Positions 9,336 to 18,264 are shown, counted from the stretch's first letter. The stretch: DNA of 64,000 nucleotides from Hyphococcus aureus (GCF_042643165.1 NZ_JBHRSH010000002.1:1116001-1180000); one strand, 5' to 3'. The notes: a model not told the origin generated them from the sequence alone. A program made the numbers and translations.

Positions 9336-9353
9336 TTCTACCATATGGTAGAA
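9336..9353. promoter_or_regulatory. Operator TTCTACCATATGGTAGAA (family A, copy 2)
   Basis: A perfect 18-bp palindrome directly upstream of the first dioxygenase gene. It contains the core TACCATATGGTA shared with sites at 2973, 14624 and 26032. Its closeness to the start codon (14 bp) suggests repression by blocking initiation. Confidence 0.75.
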
Positions 9354-9391
9354 CATTAATGCATGGCGCTACGAAATGAGTTTGACCCAGA

Positions 9392-9844
9392 TCAATAATG
9401 TTCAGAAGAAAGTTTAATCGCCACGAGTCCCGCCGAGAGAGAGAGTCCGTAATCGGGTTTTGCGCGCCAGATAAACATGGGCAACCAGTAAGCCCGGTAC
9501 GGCAATAGTAGAAAAATATTTAGCGCCACGGTCGCGACGCCGAAGACATATTCCACAACGCCCGGCTCCAACACGAAATTCCAATAGGCGATAACGAAGG
9601 TGATCGGCGCACAAGCCGCCATGGTCAACGGCATCGCGCGATTGAGAAGAACGAAAATGCCGATAACGATCTCGGCGAGCTTCACCCATGTCATGAAACC
9701 GCTGTGGATCAATGCAAGCGTAAATTCCTGCGTGAGCGGATTCTCGCCGATAGGCTGCAGATCATAGGGAAGAAAAAACTCAATCCCGGCGTATAAAAAC
9801 CAGAGACCGAAAACAATCCGTCCTACATGATAGGCGATTTTCAT
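9392..9844 (-). CDS. Small four-helix membrane protein, DoxX-like
   Basis: 150 residues with about four hydrophobic helices, starting MKIAYHVGRIVFGLWFLYAG, the sort of N-terminus seen in DoxX/DUF4149-like membrane proteins. It follows the SDR gene at 9890 by about 45 bases on the same strand and so likely belongs to the operon ALDH, SDR, DoxX-like. Function is unknown; DoxX-like proteins are often found next to oxidoreductases. No catalytic motif is visible. Confidence 0.75.
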   Translation of the reverse strand: MKIAYHVGRIVFGLWFLYAGIEFFLPYDLQPIGENPLTQEFTLALIHSGFMTWVKLAEIVIGIFVLLNRAMPLTMAACAPITFVIAYWNFVLEPGVVEYVFGVATVALNIFLLLPYRAYWLPMFIWRAKPDYGLSLSAGLVAIKLSSEHY

Positions 9845-9889
9845 TTCTGCATCCCTCCCCTTTAGCGCTCAAAAATGAGGCTTGCCTCT

Positions 9890-10639
9890 TTATTGAATGG
9901 TGACGCCGCCATCGGCGCTGACGAGTGCGCCAACCATGTAGCTCGCCTCTTCCGAAGCCAGAAACAGAACAATGTCGGCGATTTCTTCCGGTTCCGCTAT
10001 ACGGCCGATAGGCGCGGCGGCGCCAAGCTGTTCCTCCGCGCCTTCCATCGACAACGCTGGCGCCATCATTGGCGTACGGACAAAACCGGGGCAGACCGCA
10101 TTCACCCGGATTTTCTGTTTGATGAGATCAAGCGCCGCCGCTTTCGTCAGCCCGGCGAGGCCATGTTTGCTGGCGACATAGGCCGCCATATTCGGCGCCG
10201 CGACCAGACTGGCGACCGAAGCGGTGTTGATGATTGCCCCGCCCGTTTTCATCGCCCTAGCTTCCGCTTTCATGCAGTAAAAATAACTATTCAGGTTCAC
10301 GCCAATGACCTTGCGCCAGTCATCGCCGGAAAACTCAGAAAACGGAATGGAAATATCCGTTGGTATGCCGGCGTTGTTAAAGGCGATGTCAAGACCTCCA
10401 AAGATCTCAACGCTGCGCGCCACCATGGCTTCACACTGACTTTCGTCAGAAAGGTCGGCGACAAAACTCACGGCTTCGCCGCCATCAACCACGAGTTCCG
10501 CTGTGACCTGCTCCAGAAGCTCGCCGTTGACATCGCAAAGTAAAAGTTTTGCGCCTTCTTGCGCGAAACGCCTGGCCGCCGCGAGGCCAATCCCCCCGGC
10601 GGCGCCGGTTACGAGCACACTCTTTCCCTTGAAACGCAT
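9890..10639 (-). CDS. SDR family NAD-dependent dehydrogenase
   Basis: 249-residue classical SDR: TGAAGGIG at 11-18, Asp36 at the end of beta 2 (favouring NAD over NADP), NNAG at 88-91, Ser141, and the catalytic YVASK pair Tyr154/Lys158. It lies about 50 bases downstream of the aldehyde dehydrogenase gene at 10688 on the same strand. Together they could carry out successive alcohol and aldehyde oxidation of a phenylpropanoid side chain, as coniferyl alcohol and coniferyl aldehyde dehydrogenases do; this pairing is inferred. Confidence 0.9.
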   Translation of the reverse strand: MRFKGKSVLVTGAAGGIGLAAARRFAQEGAKLLLCDVNGELLEQVTAELVVDGGEAVSFVADLSDESQCEAMVARSVEIFGGLDIAFNNAGIPTDISIPFSEFSGDDWRKVIGVNLNSYFYCMKAEARAMKTGGAIINTASVASLVAAPNMAAYVASKHGLAGLTKAAALDLIKQKIRVNAVCPGFVRTPMMAPALSMEGAEEQLGAAAPIGRIAEPEEIADIVLFLASEEASYMVGALVSADGGVTIQ

Positions 10640-10687
10640 TAATGCGCTCGTAAATTCTGCGTCACTGCTGCGGCGACGGTGGTTGCG

Positions 10688-12109
10688 TTATGCGCCCTCA
10701 TCCAGCGGCACGGAGTTGACGATATGCGGTTGCGTATATTCATAGAGCCCTTCAATGCCGAGCTCACCGCCCATGCCGGACTGCTTTGAACCACGGAACG
10801 GCAGATTTGCATCGATCGCGAGATGCTGATTCACCCAGACCGTGCCAGCGTCAATGCGCATGGCGACGTCGGTCGCGCGCGCAAGATCCTTGCCCCAGAC
10901 GGTGCCGGCGAGACCATATTCGGAGTCATTCGCCCGCGCGATCACATCTTCAATGTCGGCATATTTCAGAACGGGAAGCACCGGACCGAACTGCTCTTCT
11001 TTCACGAGCTTTGCATCTTCCGGCAGGTCGCGAACGATTGTCGGCGGAATGAAAAAGCCTGGCCGGTCCATCGCCTCGCCGCCAGCGAGCACTTTCCCTT
11101 TTGCGCGCGCGTCCGCGAGAAACTCTTTTACTTTTTCGTACTGCATGCGGTTTTGAACAGGACCGATCTGCGCGCCCTGTTTTGTTCCTTCGTCGACGAC
11201 AGCGTCATTCGCAAGCTTTGTCAGCTCCTCGCAGAACTCGTCATACATGGCTTCCGGCACATATGCGCGCTTGACGGCGACACAAATCTGGCCGGCATTG
11301 GTCATGGCGCCATCGAACACCTTCTTCGCAACGGCTTTGGGATTGACGTCATCCATCACAATCGCGGCGTCATTGCCGCCGAGCTCCAGCGTCACACGTT
11401 TCACCGTCTCCGCCGCGGATTGCATGACTTTTTTACCTGTTGCGGTCGATCCGGTGAACGCCACCTTTGCGATATCAGGATGGCTGGTCATCAACGGTCC
11501 AAGCTCATTCTCGTCGCAGACAATATTCAAAACACCCGCCGGCAGAATGTCCTTGGCAAGCTCACCAAACAGAAGAGAGGTCAGCGGCGTCGTCGGCGCA
11601 GGCTTCGCAACCATTGTGTTGCCGGTCACGAGACAAGGCCCGAGTTTATTCATCAGAAGGATCAGCGGAAAATTCCACGGCGTGATCGCCGCCACAACGC
11701 CGAGCGGCGTTCTGTGCTCAATCACTTTATTGCCGCCTTCGTCGCGGAGCGTGCGTTGCTCAAGCTTCATACCGGCGAACGCCCTGAGGGTGAAAACGCT
11801 CCCCATGACTTCATACATGGCCTGATCAACAGGCTTGCCTTGTTCCGACGTCAACAGCCGCGCAAATTCATCCGCACGCGCTTCAAGGGCGTCAGCAAGC
11901 TTGTTCACCAGCGCTGCACGCTCATCGAGCGATTTTTTGGACCAGCCTGGGAAGGCTTCCTTGGCGGCTTTCACCGCCTGCTCCAGTTGATCGACGTCAG
12001 CTTTCGGGCATTTGGCGAAAGCTTCCCCGGTCGCCGGGTTTACGACGTCAAAAGTCGACGCACCAGACGTCAATTTTCCGTCAATGAGCAGATGAAATTC
12101 GTGCGTCAT
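10688..12109 (-). CDS. NAD(P)-dependent aldehyde dehydrogenase
   Basis: 473-residue aldehyde dehydrogenase with TPWN (Asn146), the general base Glu242 in LELGGND and the nucleophile Cys276 in NAGQIC. Its length and C-terminal FRGSKQSGMGGELGIEGL segment fit the benzaldehyde/vanillin/succinic-semialdehyde branch. It is probably the first gene of the operon with the SDR and the DoxX-like protein. A palindrome ATAACGGCCGTTAT lies 60 bases upstream, in the intergenic space shared with the divergent MarR gene at 12323. It is clearly different in sequence from the ALDH at 789. Confidence 0.92.
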   Translation of the reverse strand: MTHEFHLLIDGKLTSGASTFDVVNPATGEAFAKCPKADVDQLEQAVKAAKEAFPGWSKKSLDERAALVNKLADALEARADEFARLLTSEQGKPVDQAMYEVMGSVFTLRAFAGMKLEQRTLRDEGGNKVIEHRTPLGVVAAITPWNFPLILLMNKLGPCLVTGNTMVAKPAPTTPLTSLLFGELAKDILPAGVLNIVCDENELGPLMTSHPDIAKVAFTGSTATGKKVMQSAAETVKRVTLELGGNDAAIVMDDVNPKAVAKKVFDGAMTNAGQICVAVKRAYVPEAMYDEFCEELTKLANDAVVDEGTKQGAQIGPVQNRMQYEKVKEFLADARAKGKVLAGGEAMDRPGFFIPPTIVRDLPEDAKLVKEEQFGPVLPVLKYADIEDVIARANDSEYGLAGTVWGKDLARATDVAMRIDAGTVWVNQHLAIDANLPFRGSKQSGMGGELGIEGLYEYTQPHIVNSVPLDEGA

Positions 12110-12168
12110 GGAACCTCCCAGGGTGTTTATCGCCGGCGCCCTTGTGCGGCCGCGCTTGGACAGTGATA

Positions 12169-12182
12169 ATAACGGCCGTTAT
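12169..12182. promoter_or_regulatory. Operator ATAACGGCCGTTAT (family B, copy 1)
   Basis: Perfect 14-bp palindrome in the divergent promoter region between the aldehyde dehydrogenase operon and the MarR gene. Nearly the same palindrome (ATAACGATCGTTAT or its 12-bp core) occurs at 18348 and 19872. The three sites probably bind one regulator, for which the MarR protein at 12323 is the nearest candidate. Confidence 0.65.
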
Positions 12183-12322
12183 AAAAGAGGCAATAGGACC
12201 GAATGAGAAGCGTCACATGCCCGAGAAGCGAACCGCCGCAGCGCCCCACCCTCTTCCGAAAGGGCATGGAGAGAACGCCTCGCCCCGGTTCGCTTACGTC
12301 AGCCAGATAGATAAAAAGCACA

Positions 12323-12850
12323 ATGAACAAGACTAAAAATAACAGGTCACTGTCGCCTCAGGCAAGCGCGAACTCCGTCGATCCTTTCGAAGTGCTTCAC
12401 CGCCTTTTGAAACTCGGAAACAGGCTGAATGCGCCTTTCTCGGAACATCTTGAAAAGCGCTTCCGCGTCACCATGAATGAATTTCGCGTGATCATGCTTA
12501 TCGGCCGCCTTGGCTCGTCCGCCTCTCATGAACTCGCCGAAATTTCCGGCGTGAGTACCATGAGCGTCAGCCGCGCCGTCACATCGCTCGAACGCAAAGG
12601 CTGGATCACCTGCAGCATTGATGAAACCAACCGCAGAAGAAAAATCCTGCGCCTGACAAGCGAAGGCAGGCGATTGTACAAGCAAATGCTCCCCACGGCG
12701 GACAAAGTCGCGCAATATTTGTTCGACTCACTGCGTGAGGATGAATTTCTTGCTTTCGATCACTATGTCATGAGGCTTATCAAGAGCCTGGAAGCAAGCG
12801 ATGAAAAAGGGCGCTCGATTTTTCTCGAAAAGACGCGCCCCGAGGCCTGA
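12323..12850 (+). CDS. MarR-family transcriptional regulator
   Basis: 175 residues with a MarR winged helix: HELAEISGVSTMSVSRAVTSLERKGW followed by the wing around DETNRRRKI. It resembles the MarR protein at 2337 in the recognition helix and wing, so the two are paralogues. It is divergent from the aldehyde dehydrogenase operon and the intervening region holds a family B palindrome. Likely role: ligand-released repressor of aromatic catabolic genes. The end of the gene is only 19 bases from the end of the convergent TetR gene. Confidence 0.88.
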   Translation: MNKTKNNRSLSPQASANSVDPFEVLHRLLKLGNRLNAPFSEHLEKRFRVTMNEFRVIMLIGRLGSSASHELAEISGVSTMSVSRAVTSLERKGWITCSIDETNRRRKILRLTSEGRRLYKQMLPTADKVAQYLFDSLREDEFLAFDHYVMRLIKSLEASDEKGRSIFLEKTRPEA

Positions 12851-12868
12851 CGAGAACAAACCCATTTT

Positions 12869-13471
12869 TTATTTTGCATTTTTAGCCTGCGCCGGACTGG
12901 CTTTTAGCCGTCCAGAGGATGACTTCACGCGCGTGGACCAGCCATCCACAAGCGCCTCAATGCTACGCATGGCTTCGTCTTCTACGCTCATGATACTGTT
13001 TAAAAATGGCGCATTGGAGCTTTGTTGAAAAGCCCCCCAGCCCGTCACCAACGCTTGCACCGAAGATTGCATGACCGTGGCTGTTTGTTTCTCAATTCCA
13101 AATTGCGCCAGCTTGTCTGCAATTTCATTCGCCAGACTGCGCAACCGTTCTTCATGCACGCCGCCGATAATGATAAGCTTGGCGGCGTCGCGAAGGCTTA
13201 GCTGCGCCTCCCATAGCGCGCGCCCATAGGCGCAAAGCCATTCCCGCCAGTCTGAACATTCCGGCATAGCGTCAAGACAAGATCGGAAGACTGTTTCCGA
13301 CATCAGCGCATGAAGCGCCGCCTTGTCCTCCACATACCAGTAAAGAGACGGCGCCTTGACGCCGAGTCTTTCCGCAACTTTGCGCAAGCTAACCTGCTCC
13401 AACCCGACATCGTTGAGGACTGCGATCGCCGCATCGACGATGGCGGCGCGGCTCAGAGGCGTCTCGCTCAT
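12869..13471 (-). CDS. TetR-family repressor with TetR_C-like domain
   Basis: About 200 residues. The HTH (LRKVAERLGVKAPSLYWYVEDKAALHALMSE) has the LYWYV/DK pattern of classical TetR with a TetR_C ligand domain. The start at 13471 is preferred over upstream codons because AAGGAAGA precedes it. It is divergent from the Rieske oxygenase gene at 13548 with a palindrome between them, and is paralogous to the TetR at 25258, which has the same arrangement with the other Rieske gene. Confidence 0.9.
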   Translation of the reverse strand: MSETPLSRAAIVDAAIAVLNDVGLEQVSLRKVAERLGVKAPSLYWYVEDKAALHALMSETVFRSCLDAMPECSDWREWLCAYGRALWEAQLSLRDAAKLIIIGGVHEERLRSLANEIADKLAQFGIEKQTATVMQSSVQALVTGWGAFQQSSNAPFLNSIMSVEDEAMRSIEALVDGWSTRVKSSSGRLKASPAQAKNAK

Positions 13472-13516
13472 AAATCTTCCTTGACTCCGGCCCATCAGCG
13501 GTCAACTAATAGCAAT

Positions 13517-13529
13517 CTTACAGTGTAAG
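13517..13529. promoter_or_regulatory. TetR operator CTTACA-G-TGTAAG
   Basis: Perfect 6-bp arms around one central base, between the TetR gene (13471, minus) and the Rieske oxygenase gene (13548, plus), about 18 bases before the Rieske start. Best read as the site through which this TetR represses both genes. Confidence 0.7.
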
Positions 13530-13547
13530 TCTATAGGGAGGCATACA

Positions 13548-14582
13548 ATGTATCCTTTTCAGGAGGGTAGTTTCGCCGTTCGCAACGGGTGGTATGTGGC
13601 TGCATTCTCAAATGAGGTCGGCCGCGAGCTTTTGCCCCGCACAATCCTCAATGAGCCTGTCGTCCTTTATAGAAAAGAAGACGGAGAGGCCGTCGCCGTC
13701 GGGGGACGATGTCCGCACCGGCACTTCCCACTCGGCGCCAGTTGCCTTGAAGGAGATTCAATTCGCTGCGGCTATCACGGAATCGCATTTGGGCCGAACG
13801 GCGACTGCATCGATATTCCCAGCCAGGAAACAGTTCGGCGGAACATTCGAATCCCATCCTATCCTCTCGTGGAGCACGGTCTATGGTTATGGATATGGAT
13901 GGGTGACAGGGAAAAAGTGAACACCTCCCTGCTTCCTGACCTCAACGAGATTGGTTTAACTGTAGAAGGCATGATTGCGCGGCCGTTCTATGCACAGGAA
14001 GTCAATGGCCGCTACCAGCTTCTAAACGATAACCTTCTCGACCTAACCCATCTTGGCTATCTGCATTCGAGCAGCATCGGCACGCCGGAGAACGCATCAA
14101 CGCCGGAAGAGATAACGACAAAGCCGGGATTTCTCTCAAGCCGTCGCTATATAAAGAACGCTGATGCGCCGCCGGTGATGGCGCATATGGGTCATAATGT
14201 CGACAAGATCGACCGTGTTGTAGGGATGGATTTCTACCTGCCGGGCTTTCATGCCGGTATTGGCGATCAATGCTATCCCGAAGATCATCCTGAAAAACCT
14301 GGAGAGGTGATTTCAAAGGCGCGCGTTTATCACGCCGTAACGCCGTCAACATATAAAAGCTGTCTCTACTTCTTCGCCATGGCCTCCCCTGACGAAAAAG
14401 GCCTCGACGGCATGTATGAATATCTGAAACCGGTGATTGAGGAAGACAAATTCGCGACCGAAGAGATTGAGAAGATGCTCGCACTCACTGGAGGTGTGCC
14501 GCAAGATCTCTTGATCAAAAGCGATCGCAACGCCGCAGAAGGCCGCCGGATGTTGCAGGAGATGATGGACGCCGAAGCCTGA
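13548..14582 (+). CDS. Rieske non-haem iron oxygenase, vanillate O-demethylase oxygenase type (copy 1)
   Basis: 344 residues. The N-terminal Rieske domain carries Cys55-x-His57 and Cys74-x-x-His77 (CPHRH, CGYH). The catalytic domain has the mononuclear iron triad pattern NLLDLTHLGYLH with Asp165, His168 and His173. These enzymes demethylate or hydroxylate aromatic methoxy compounds (vanillate to protocatechuate in VanA). A reductase is required, yet none is encoded in this window. GGGAGG precedes the ATG. Regulated, by position, by the divergent TetR. A paralogous Rieske gene lies at 24147. Confidence 0.9.
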   Translation: MYPFQEGSFAVRNGWYVAAFSNEVGRELLPRTILNEPVVLYRKEDGEAVAVGGRCPHRHFPLGASCLEGDSIRCGYHGIAFGPNGDCIDIPSQETVRRNIRIPSYPLVEHGLWLWIWMGDREKVNTSLLPDLNEIGLTVEGMIARPFYAQEVNGRYQLLNDNLLDLTHLGYLHSSSIGTPENASTPEEITTKPGFLSSRRYIKNADAPPVMAHMGHNVDKIDRVVGMDFYLPGFHAGIGDQCYPEDHPEKPGEVISKARVYHAVTPSTYKSCLYFFAMASPDEKGLDGMYEYLKPVIEEDKFATEEIEKMLALTGGVPQDLLIKSDRNAAEGRRMLQEMMDAEA

Positions 14583-14623
14583 GCCTTAAAAAAATATACC
14601 CTATGTTTTCTTGCCAGATATTG

Positions 14624-14637
14624 CTACCTTTTGGTAG
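14624..14637. promoter_or_regulatory. Operator CTACCTTTTGGTAG (family A, copy 3)
   Basis: Inverted repeat CTACC-TTTT-GGTAG upstream of the second dioxygenase gene (start 14676). It matches the sites at 2973, 9336 and 26032 in the TACC...GGTA arms, with a T in place of A in the centre. Confidence 0.65.
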
Positions 14638-14675
14638 TAATTGCACTACCACAACCATAATGGCAGGAAACAACG

Positions 14676-16145
14676 ATGCCCGGATTCCCGAATACGCCGG
14701 ACTTCACGGAACTCAACACCCCGGTGCGCCAGGAGCTCGACCTTCGCAACCTGCCCGTGGAAGGGACAATCCCGCCTGAGATCAGCGGGGTCTTTTTCCG
14801 CGCTGTTCCCGACCCGGCGCATGAGCCCATGCTTGAAGATGACACCGGCCTGTCCGCAGATGGGATGATCGCCCGCTTTTTGATCAATAGTGGCAATGTT
14901 GATTACGCCATTAAATATGTAGAAACGGCCCGCTATCTGGCGGAGCAAAAAGCCGGCAAGGCTCTGTTTGGGCGCTATCGCAATCCCTTCACGGATGACC
15001 CAAGCGTGGAAGGCGTCGATCGCACTGTCTCAAACACCACGCCTGTCTGGCACGCCGGCCGTCTCTTCATGACCAAGGAGGACGGCCGAGCGTATGAAAT
15101 TAATCCGAAAACACTTGAGACGATTGGCTCATGGGATTTTCACGGCGCTTTGAAATCCCAAACAATGACGGCGCATGTGCGGATCGACCCGGAGACCGGC
15201 GAGATGTTTTTCTTCGGCTATGAGGCTGGCGGTCTGTGCACAGATGACCTCGCCTATTGCATCGCCGACAAGAATGGCGAGCTTGTTTACGAGCAATGGT
15301 TCAAACTTCCCTATTGCGGCATGATGCACGACTTCGCCATTACTAAGAAATACGCTATTTTTCCGCTCTTCCCGACGACCGCCGATCTTGAGCGCATGAA
15401 AGCAGGCGGTCCCCATTGGGCCCATGATCAGGATCTCGAATGTTGGATCGGAATCATGCCGCGTTATGGCGATGTGACATCGCTGCGCGCCTTCAAAGGC
15501 CCCAAAGGCGTTTCAGCATTTCATATTCTGAATGCGTTTGATGAAGACGACGACCGCGTGTGCCTCGATTTGCATACGGCGGAGACCAACATGTTCCCGT
15601 TCATGCGCGAAGCCGGCGGCGTCACAAAGCAGAACTGGGAAATCCCGGGCTCGACGCAACGCTGGACTTTTGATCTGTCAAAAGATGACGACGCATTCGA
15701 AATTATCGACATCGGACCGCCGGGCGATATGCCCCGCATCTCCGACGCCCTTCACGGACGCGCCTATGATCATGGCTGGTATCTCAGCATGAATCCCGAA
15801 GGGGGCCCTCCACTAATTGGCGGACCGGTCGGGACAGCATTCAACGCCCTGCTTCGGCTTGAACCCGAAACAGGGCGTCTCGACATGATGTCGCTGCCTT
15901 TTGAAAGCGCCATCAATGAGCCCGTGCATATTCCTGCCGATGACCCCGATCATGAGGGCTGGCTGCTCGCCGTCGTCGACCGAAAGACTGGCGACAATGA
16001 ATACAAGTCAGAATTGTGGGTGATCGACGGCGGTAATATTTCCGCCGGACCGGTTGCAAAAGTCATCATGCCTTGCCGCATGCGGCCGCAGGTTCATGGC
16101 TGGTGGGTGCCGATGGCCACTTACAAGGATGCTGCCGCGGTATAG
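14676..16145 (+). CDS. Carotenoid-cleavage-family dioxygenase (lignostilbene/isoeugenol type), copy 2
   Basis: 489-residue iron dioxygenase with the four histidine ligands at His167 (TAHVRID), His218 (MMHDFAIT), His283 (FHILNAF) and His474 (VHGWW), exactly the positions seen in the copy at 7865. It lies between a Rieske oxygenase and a convergent flavoprotein/cytochrome pair. The expected reaction is oxidative cleavage of an aryl-alkene to an aromatic aldehyde. GGCAGGAAAC lies just before the ATG. The paralogues differ enough along their length to have different substrates. Confidence 0.92.
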   Translation: MPGFPNTPDFTELNTPVRQELDLRNLPVEGTIPPEISGVFFRAVPDPAHEPMLEDDTGLSADGMIARFLINSGNVDYAIKYVETARYLAEQKAGKALFGRYRNPFTDDPSVEGVDRTVSNTTPVWHAGRLFMTKEDGRAYEINPKTLETIGSWDFHGALKSQTMTAHVRIDPETGEMFFFGYEAGGLCTDDLAYCIADKNGELVYEQWFKLPYCGMMHDFAITKKYAIFPLFPTTADLERMKAGGPHWAHDQDLECWIGIMPRYGDVTSLRAFKGPKGVSAFHILNAFDEDDDRVCLDLHTAETNMFPFMREAGGVTKQNWEIPGSTQRWTFDLSKDDDAFEIIDIGPPGDMPRISDALHGRAYDHGWYLSMNPEGGPPLIGGPVGTAFNALLRLEPETGRLDMMSLPFESAINEPVHIPADDPDHEGWLLAVVDRKTGDNEYKSELWVIDGGNISAGPVAKVIMPCRMRPQVHGWWVPMATYKDAAAV

Positions 16146-16177
16146 TTCGTCGATTTGGCTCAGCTACTTTCCGCGGC

Positions 16178-16696
16178 CTATTCATTATTCCGCGTAAGGT
16201 ACTCGGCGATTAGCTCCAGCTCGGCGTCGCTAACCTCAACACGCGTCAGCGCGGGCATCGTGTTCAGTCCATGCCTGACGACCGTTGTGACATAGTCTTC
16301 TGTCAGGTCGGTGCGGTTCGCAAGCAACGCATCTTCTTCGCCAAGACGCCGCGCAAGCGTAATCGTGCCAGGGCCCAACTGAACGTGGCAATATTGGCAG
16401 CGCGCCAGAAAAACCGCTTCCGGATCGCCCGCGGCCGCATGTGCGAAAACGCCTTTCGCCTGCTTCGCCGCCGCCCCTTGCGAGGAAACTTTGGTCATGT
16501 CCGACGCATCATGCGCCGCCGCAGTTTCGGTTACTGCATCAGTGGCGATTTCTGTAGAGGCCTGCTCCTCAGCCTGCATCTCTTCCCGAGCTTCAGGTGC
16601 GGGCGTTGCCGCCTCTTCTTTATTTCCGCAATTCGCCAGCGCGAGCATCGAGGCGGCGGCTACAATAAAGCGGGCGGGGAAAGCGCTCTTGTTCAT
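16178..16696 (-). CDS. Lipoprotein c-type cytochrome, partner of flavoprotein oxidase
   Basis: 172 residues. Lipoprotein signal ending in LANC (Cys23), then an unusually long Ala/Glu/Thr-rich linker to about residue 90, then one haem motif CQYCH at 100-104 and the likely axial Met in NTMP near 147. The start overlaps the flavoprotein stop by one base (TAATG). The haem domain resembles the cytochrome at 3103 (TRVEVSDAEL against TRGEVSDEEL), but this one has a linker about 40 residues longer. It would accept electrons from the FAD subunit at the periplasmic side of the membrane. Confidence 0.88.
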   Translation of the reverse strand: MNKSAFPARFIVAAASMLALANCGNKEEAATPAPEAREEMQAEEQASTEIATDAVTETAAAHDASDMTKVSSQGAAAKQAKGVFAHAAAGDPEAVFLARCQYCHVQLGPGTITLARRLGEEDALLANRTDLTEDYVTTVVRHGLNTMPALTRVEVSDAELELIAEYLTRNNE

Positions 16697-18264
16697 TACT
16701 TGCTCCCTTCGCGCAAACGCGCGGGCCAGACGCCATTCTTGCCGGGCGCTATCACACCATTCGGATCAAGCGCATCCTTAACTTTTTCATTAAGGCGCAT
16801 CAACGCATGGTCGTTATAGTCATAGGTCTCGGCAACCGACTGCATGAAGTCGATATGGGTGCGATACTCGCCATAGCCTTCCTCGCGCGCATCCTTGATC
16901 ATCTGTGTAAAGAGCGCGCGCGAGCGGCTCACCATATCCGCATCATCGCGATTATAAAGGATCATGTTGACGTTCGCGATATGGCGGTGACCAACCGTAA
17001 AGCTTGAATAATAATCAAGGCCCGCTTCTTCAAAGCGCCGCTTGCGCCTCATGAAAGCATCATAGGCGAGTTCACCTGACGGCGGCAGAATGGGTGAAAA
17101 CCCGATATGGCCGCCGCGCCCACCCATCCAGTTGACGACGTTGAGCGGCAACACCATCGGCACGCCGACGGAAATGCTGAATGGTTCGCGCGGCTCGCCC
17201 TTTCGCCAATTGCGCCATTCGAGTTTTTTACCAAGCTTCGGCTCGAAGGCGGCGCTGACGATTTTCTGCTTCGCTTCAACAAGGCTGCCTTCACCAAAGA
17301 TCGAAAGATGGAAGGTCCACCATCCGACATTGTAGGTTTGCTGAATTTTTTCTGCGACCTCATCGGGAATAGGCCCCTCGCCTTCATACCAGTCGGCGCG
17401 GGTCGTGAACGCGGAAGCATCATGCAGATAATTGCCGAAAACCACATTATGTTCGATAATTCCGCGCAGTCTCAGATCGGCGAGAATATCCATCGCCCAT
17501 TTAATATCTTCCATCTCCGGAAGATTTACCTGGGCATGGGCCGTCAATTCCGGCTCCGGCATCATCCACACATTGGCTTTTGTGACGACGCCAAAATTGG
17601 ATTGAACGAACATCTGGTCCCAACTCGGCCCGAAACTATAAGGGTAATGCGCCCAAGATTTATTTCCTTCCATGGCGCCCATCCCGGTGCGGACAATGTC
17701 GCCGGTAGGCGTCACGACTTCCAGACCGCAGAGCTTCGTTGTGTTGTCGCCGTATGGCGTATAGCCGATGCCGCGCTCCAGCGCGTTGCCAAGCACAGAC
17801 CCCCAGCCATTCGCCGGAACCGACATCCACAGCGGAATGTTGTTGTTCGTTAGGTGCTCATGAAACTGATAAAAGCCCACGCCAGGCTCAAGCGTCGCAT
17901 AGGCGTAGCGCTCATCAACGTCCAGAATCTGATTCATCCGGGTCATGTCGAGAACAGCGCTGCCGGCAAGCATCGGCGACGCCGCGCCATAGCCGAGGTT
18001 CTTGCCGCGCGCCACAGGCCAGAGCGGCAGCTTGTGTTCATTCGCAATGCGGACGATCGCCTGAACCTCTTCAACGCTTGTCGGCGCCAGCGCAGCTGAT
18101 GCGGCATGATCAAGACCGTCGCCAAGCGCGTAAGGGTCGATATAAGTGTCGCGATCAAGCTCGGTGTCGAAAACCTTGTGTTCGCCAAGCGCGCGTTTCA
18201 ACGCTGCAATGGCGCTGTCAAAACTCGTCGCATCCAGTCCCGGCGGAAGGATTCTCTCTGCCAT
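16696..18264 (-). CDS. FAD-linked oxidase of the VAO/PCMH family, copy 2
   Basis: 522 residues, same architecture as the gene at 3498: FAD_binding_4 domain with PLWPVARGKNLGYGAASP and substrate domain with GGRGGHIGFSPILPPSGE and GHRHIANVN. It is the first gene of a two-gene unit with the lipoprotein cytochrome. The family hydroxylates 4-alkyl or 4-allylphenols at the benzylic carbon using a cytochrome as acceptor. A family B palindrome lies about 85 bases upstream. No signal peptide is visible although its partner is exported. Covalent FAD attachment residue not assigned. Confidence 0.88.
   Translation of the reverse strand: MAERILPPGLDATSFDSAIAALKRALGEHKVFDTELDRDTYIDPYALGDGLDHAASAALAPTSVEEVQAIVRIANEHKLPLWPVARGKNLGYGAASPMLAGSAVLDMTRMNQILDVDERYAYATLEPGVGFYQFHEHLTNNNIPLWMSVPANGWGSVLGNALERGIGYTPYGDNTTKLCGLEVVTPTGDIVRTGMGAMEGNKSWAHYPYSFGPSWDQMFVQSNFGVVTKANVWMMPEPELTAHAQVNLPEMEDIKWAMDILADLRLRGIIEHNVVFGNYLHDASAFTTRADWYEGEGPIPDEVAEKIQQTYNVGWWTFHLSIFGEGSLVEAKQKIVSAAFEPKLGKKLEWRNWRKGEPREPFSISVGVPMVLPLNVVNWMGGRGGHIGFSPILPPSGELAYDAFMRRKRRFEEAGLDYYSSFTVGHRHIANVNMILYNRDDADMVSRSRALFTQMIKDAREEGYGEYRTHIDFMQSVAETYDYNDHALMRLNEKVKDALDPNGVIAPGKNGVWPARLREGSK

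Noticed and set aside
10823..12166. 447-residue open frame on the plus strand opposite an aldehyde dehydrogenase
   Set aside because: It lies antisense to a fully supported ALDH gene, is rich in Arg/His and has no domain; it reflects GC-rich third positions on the other strand.
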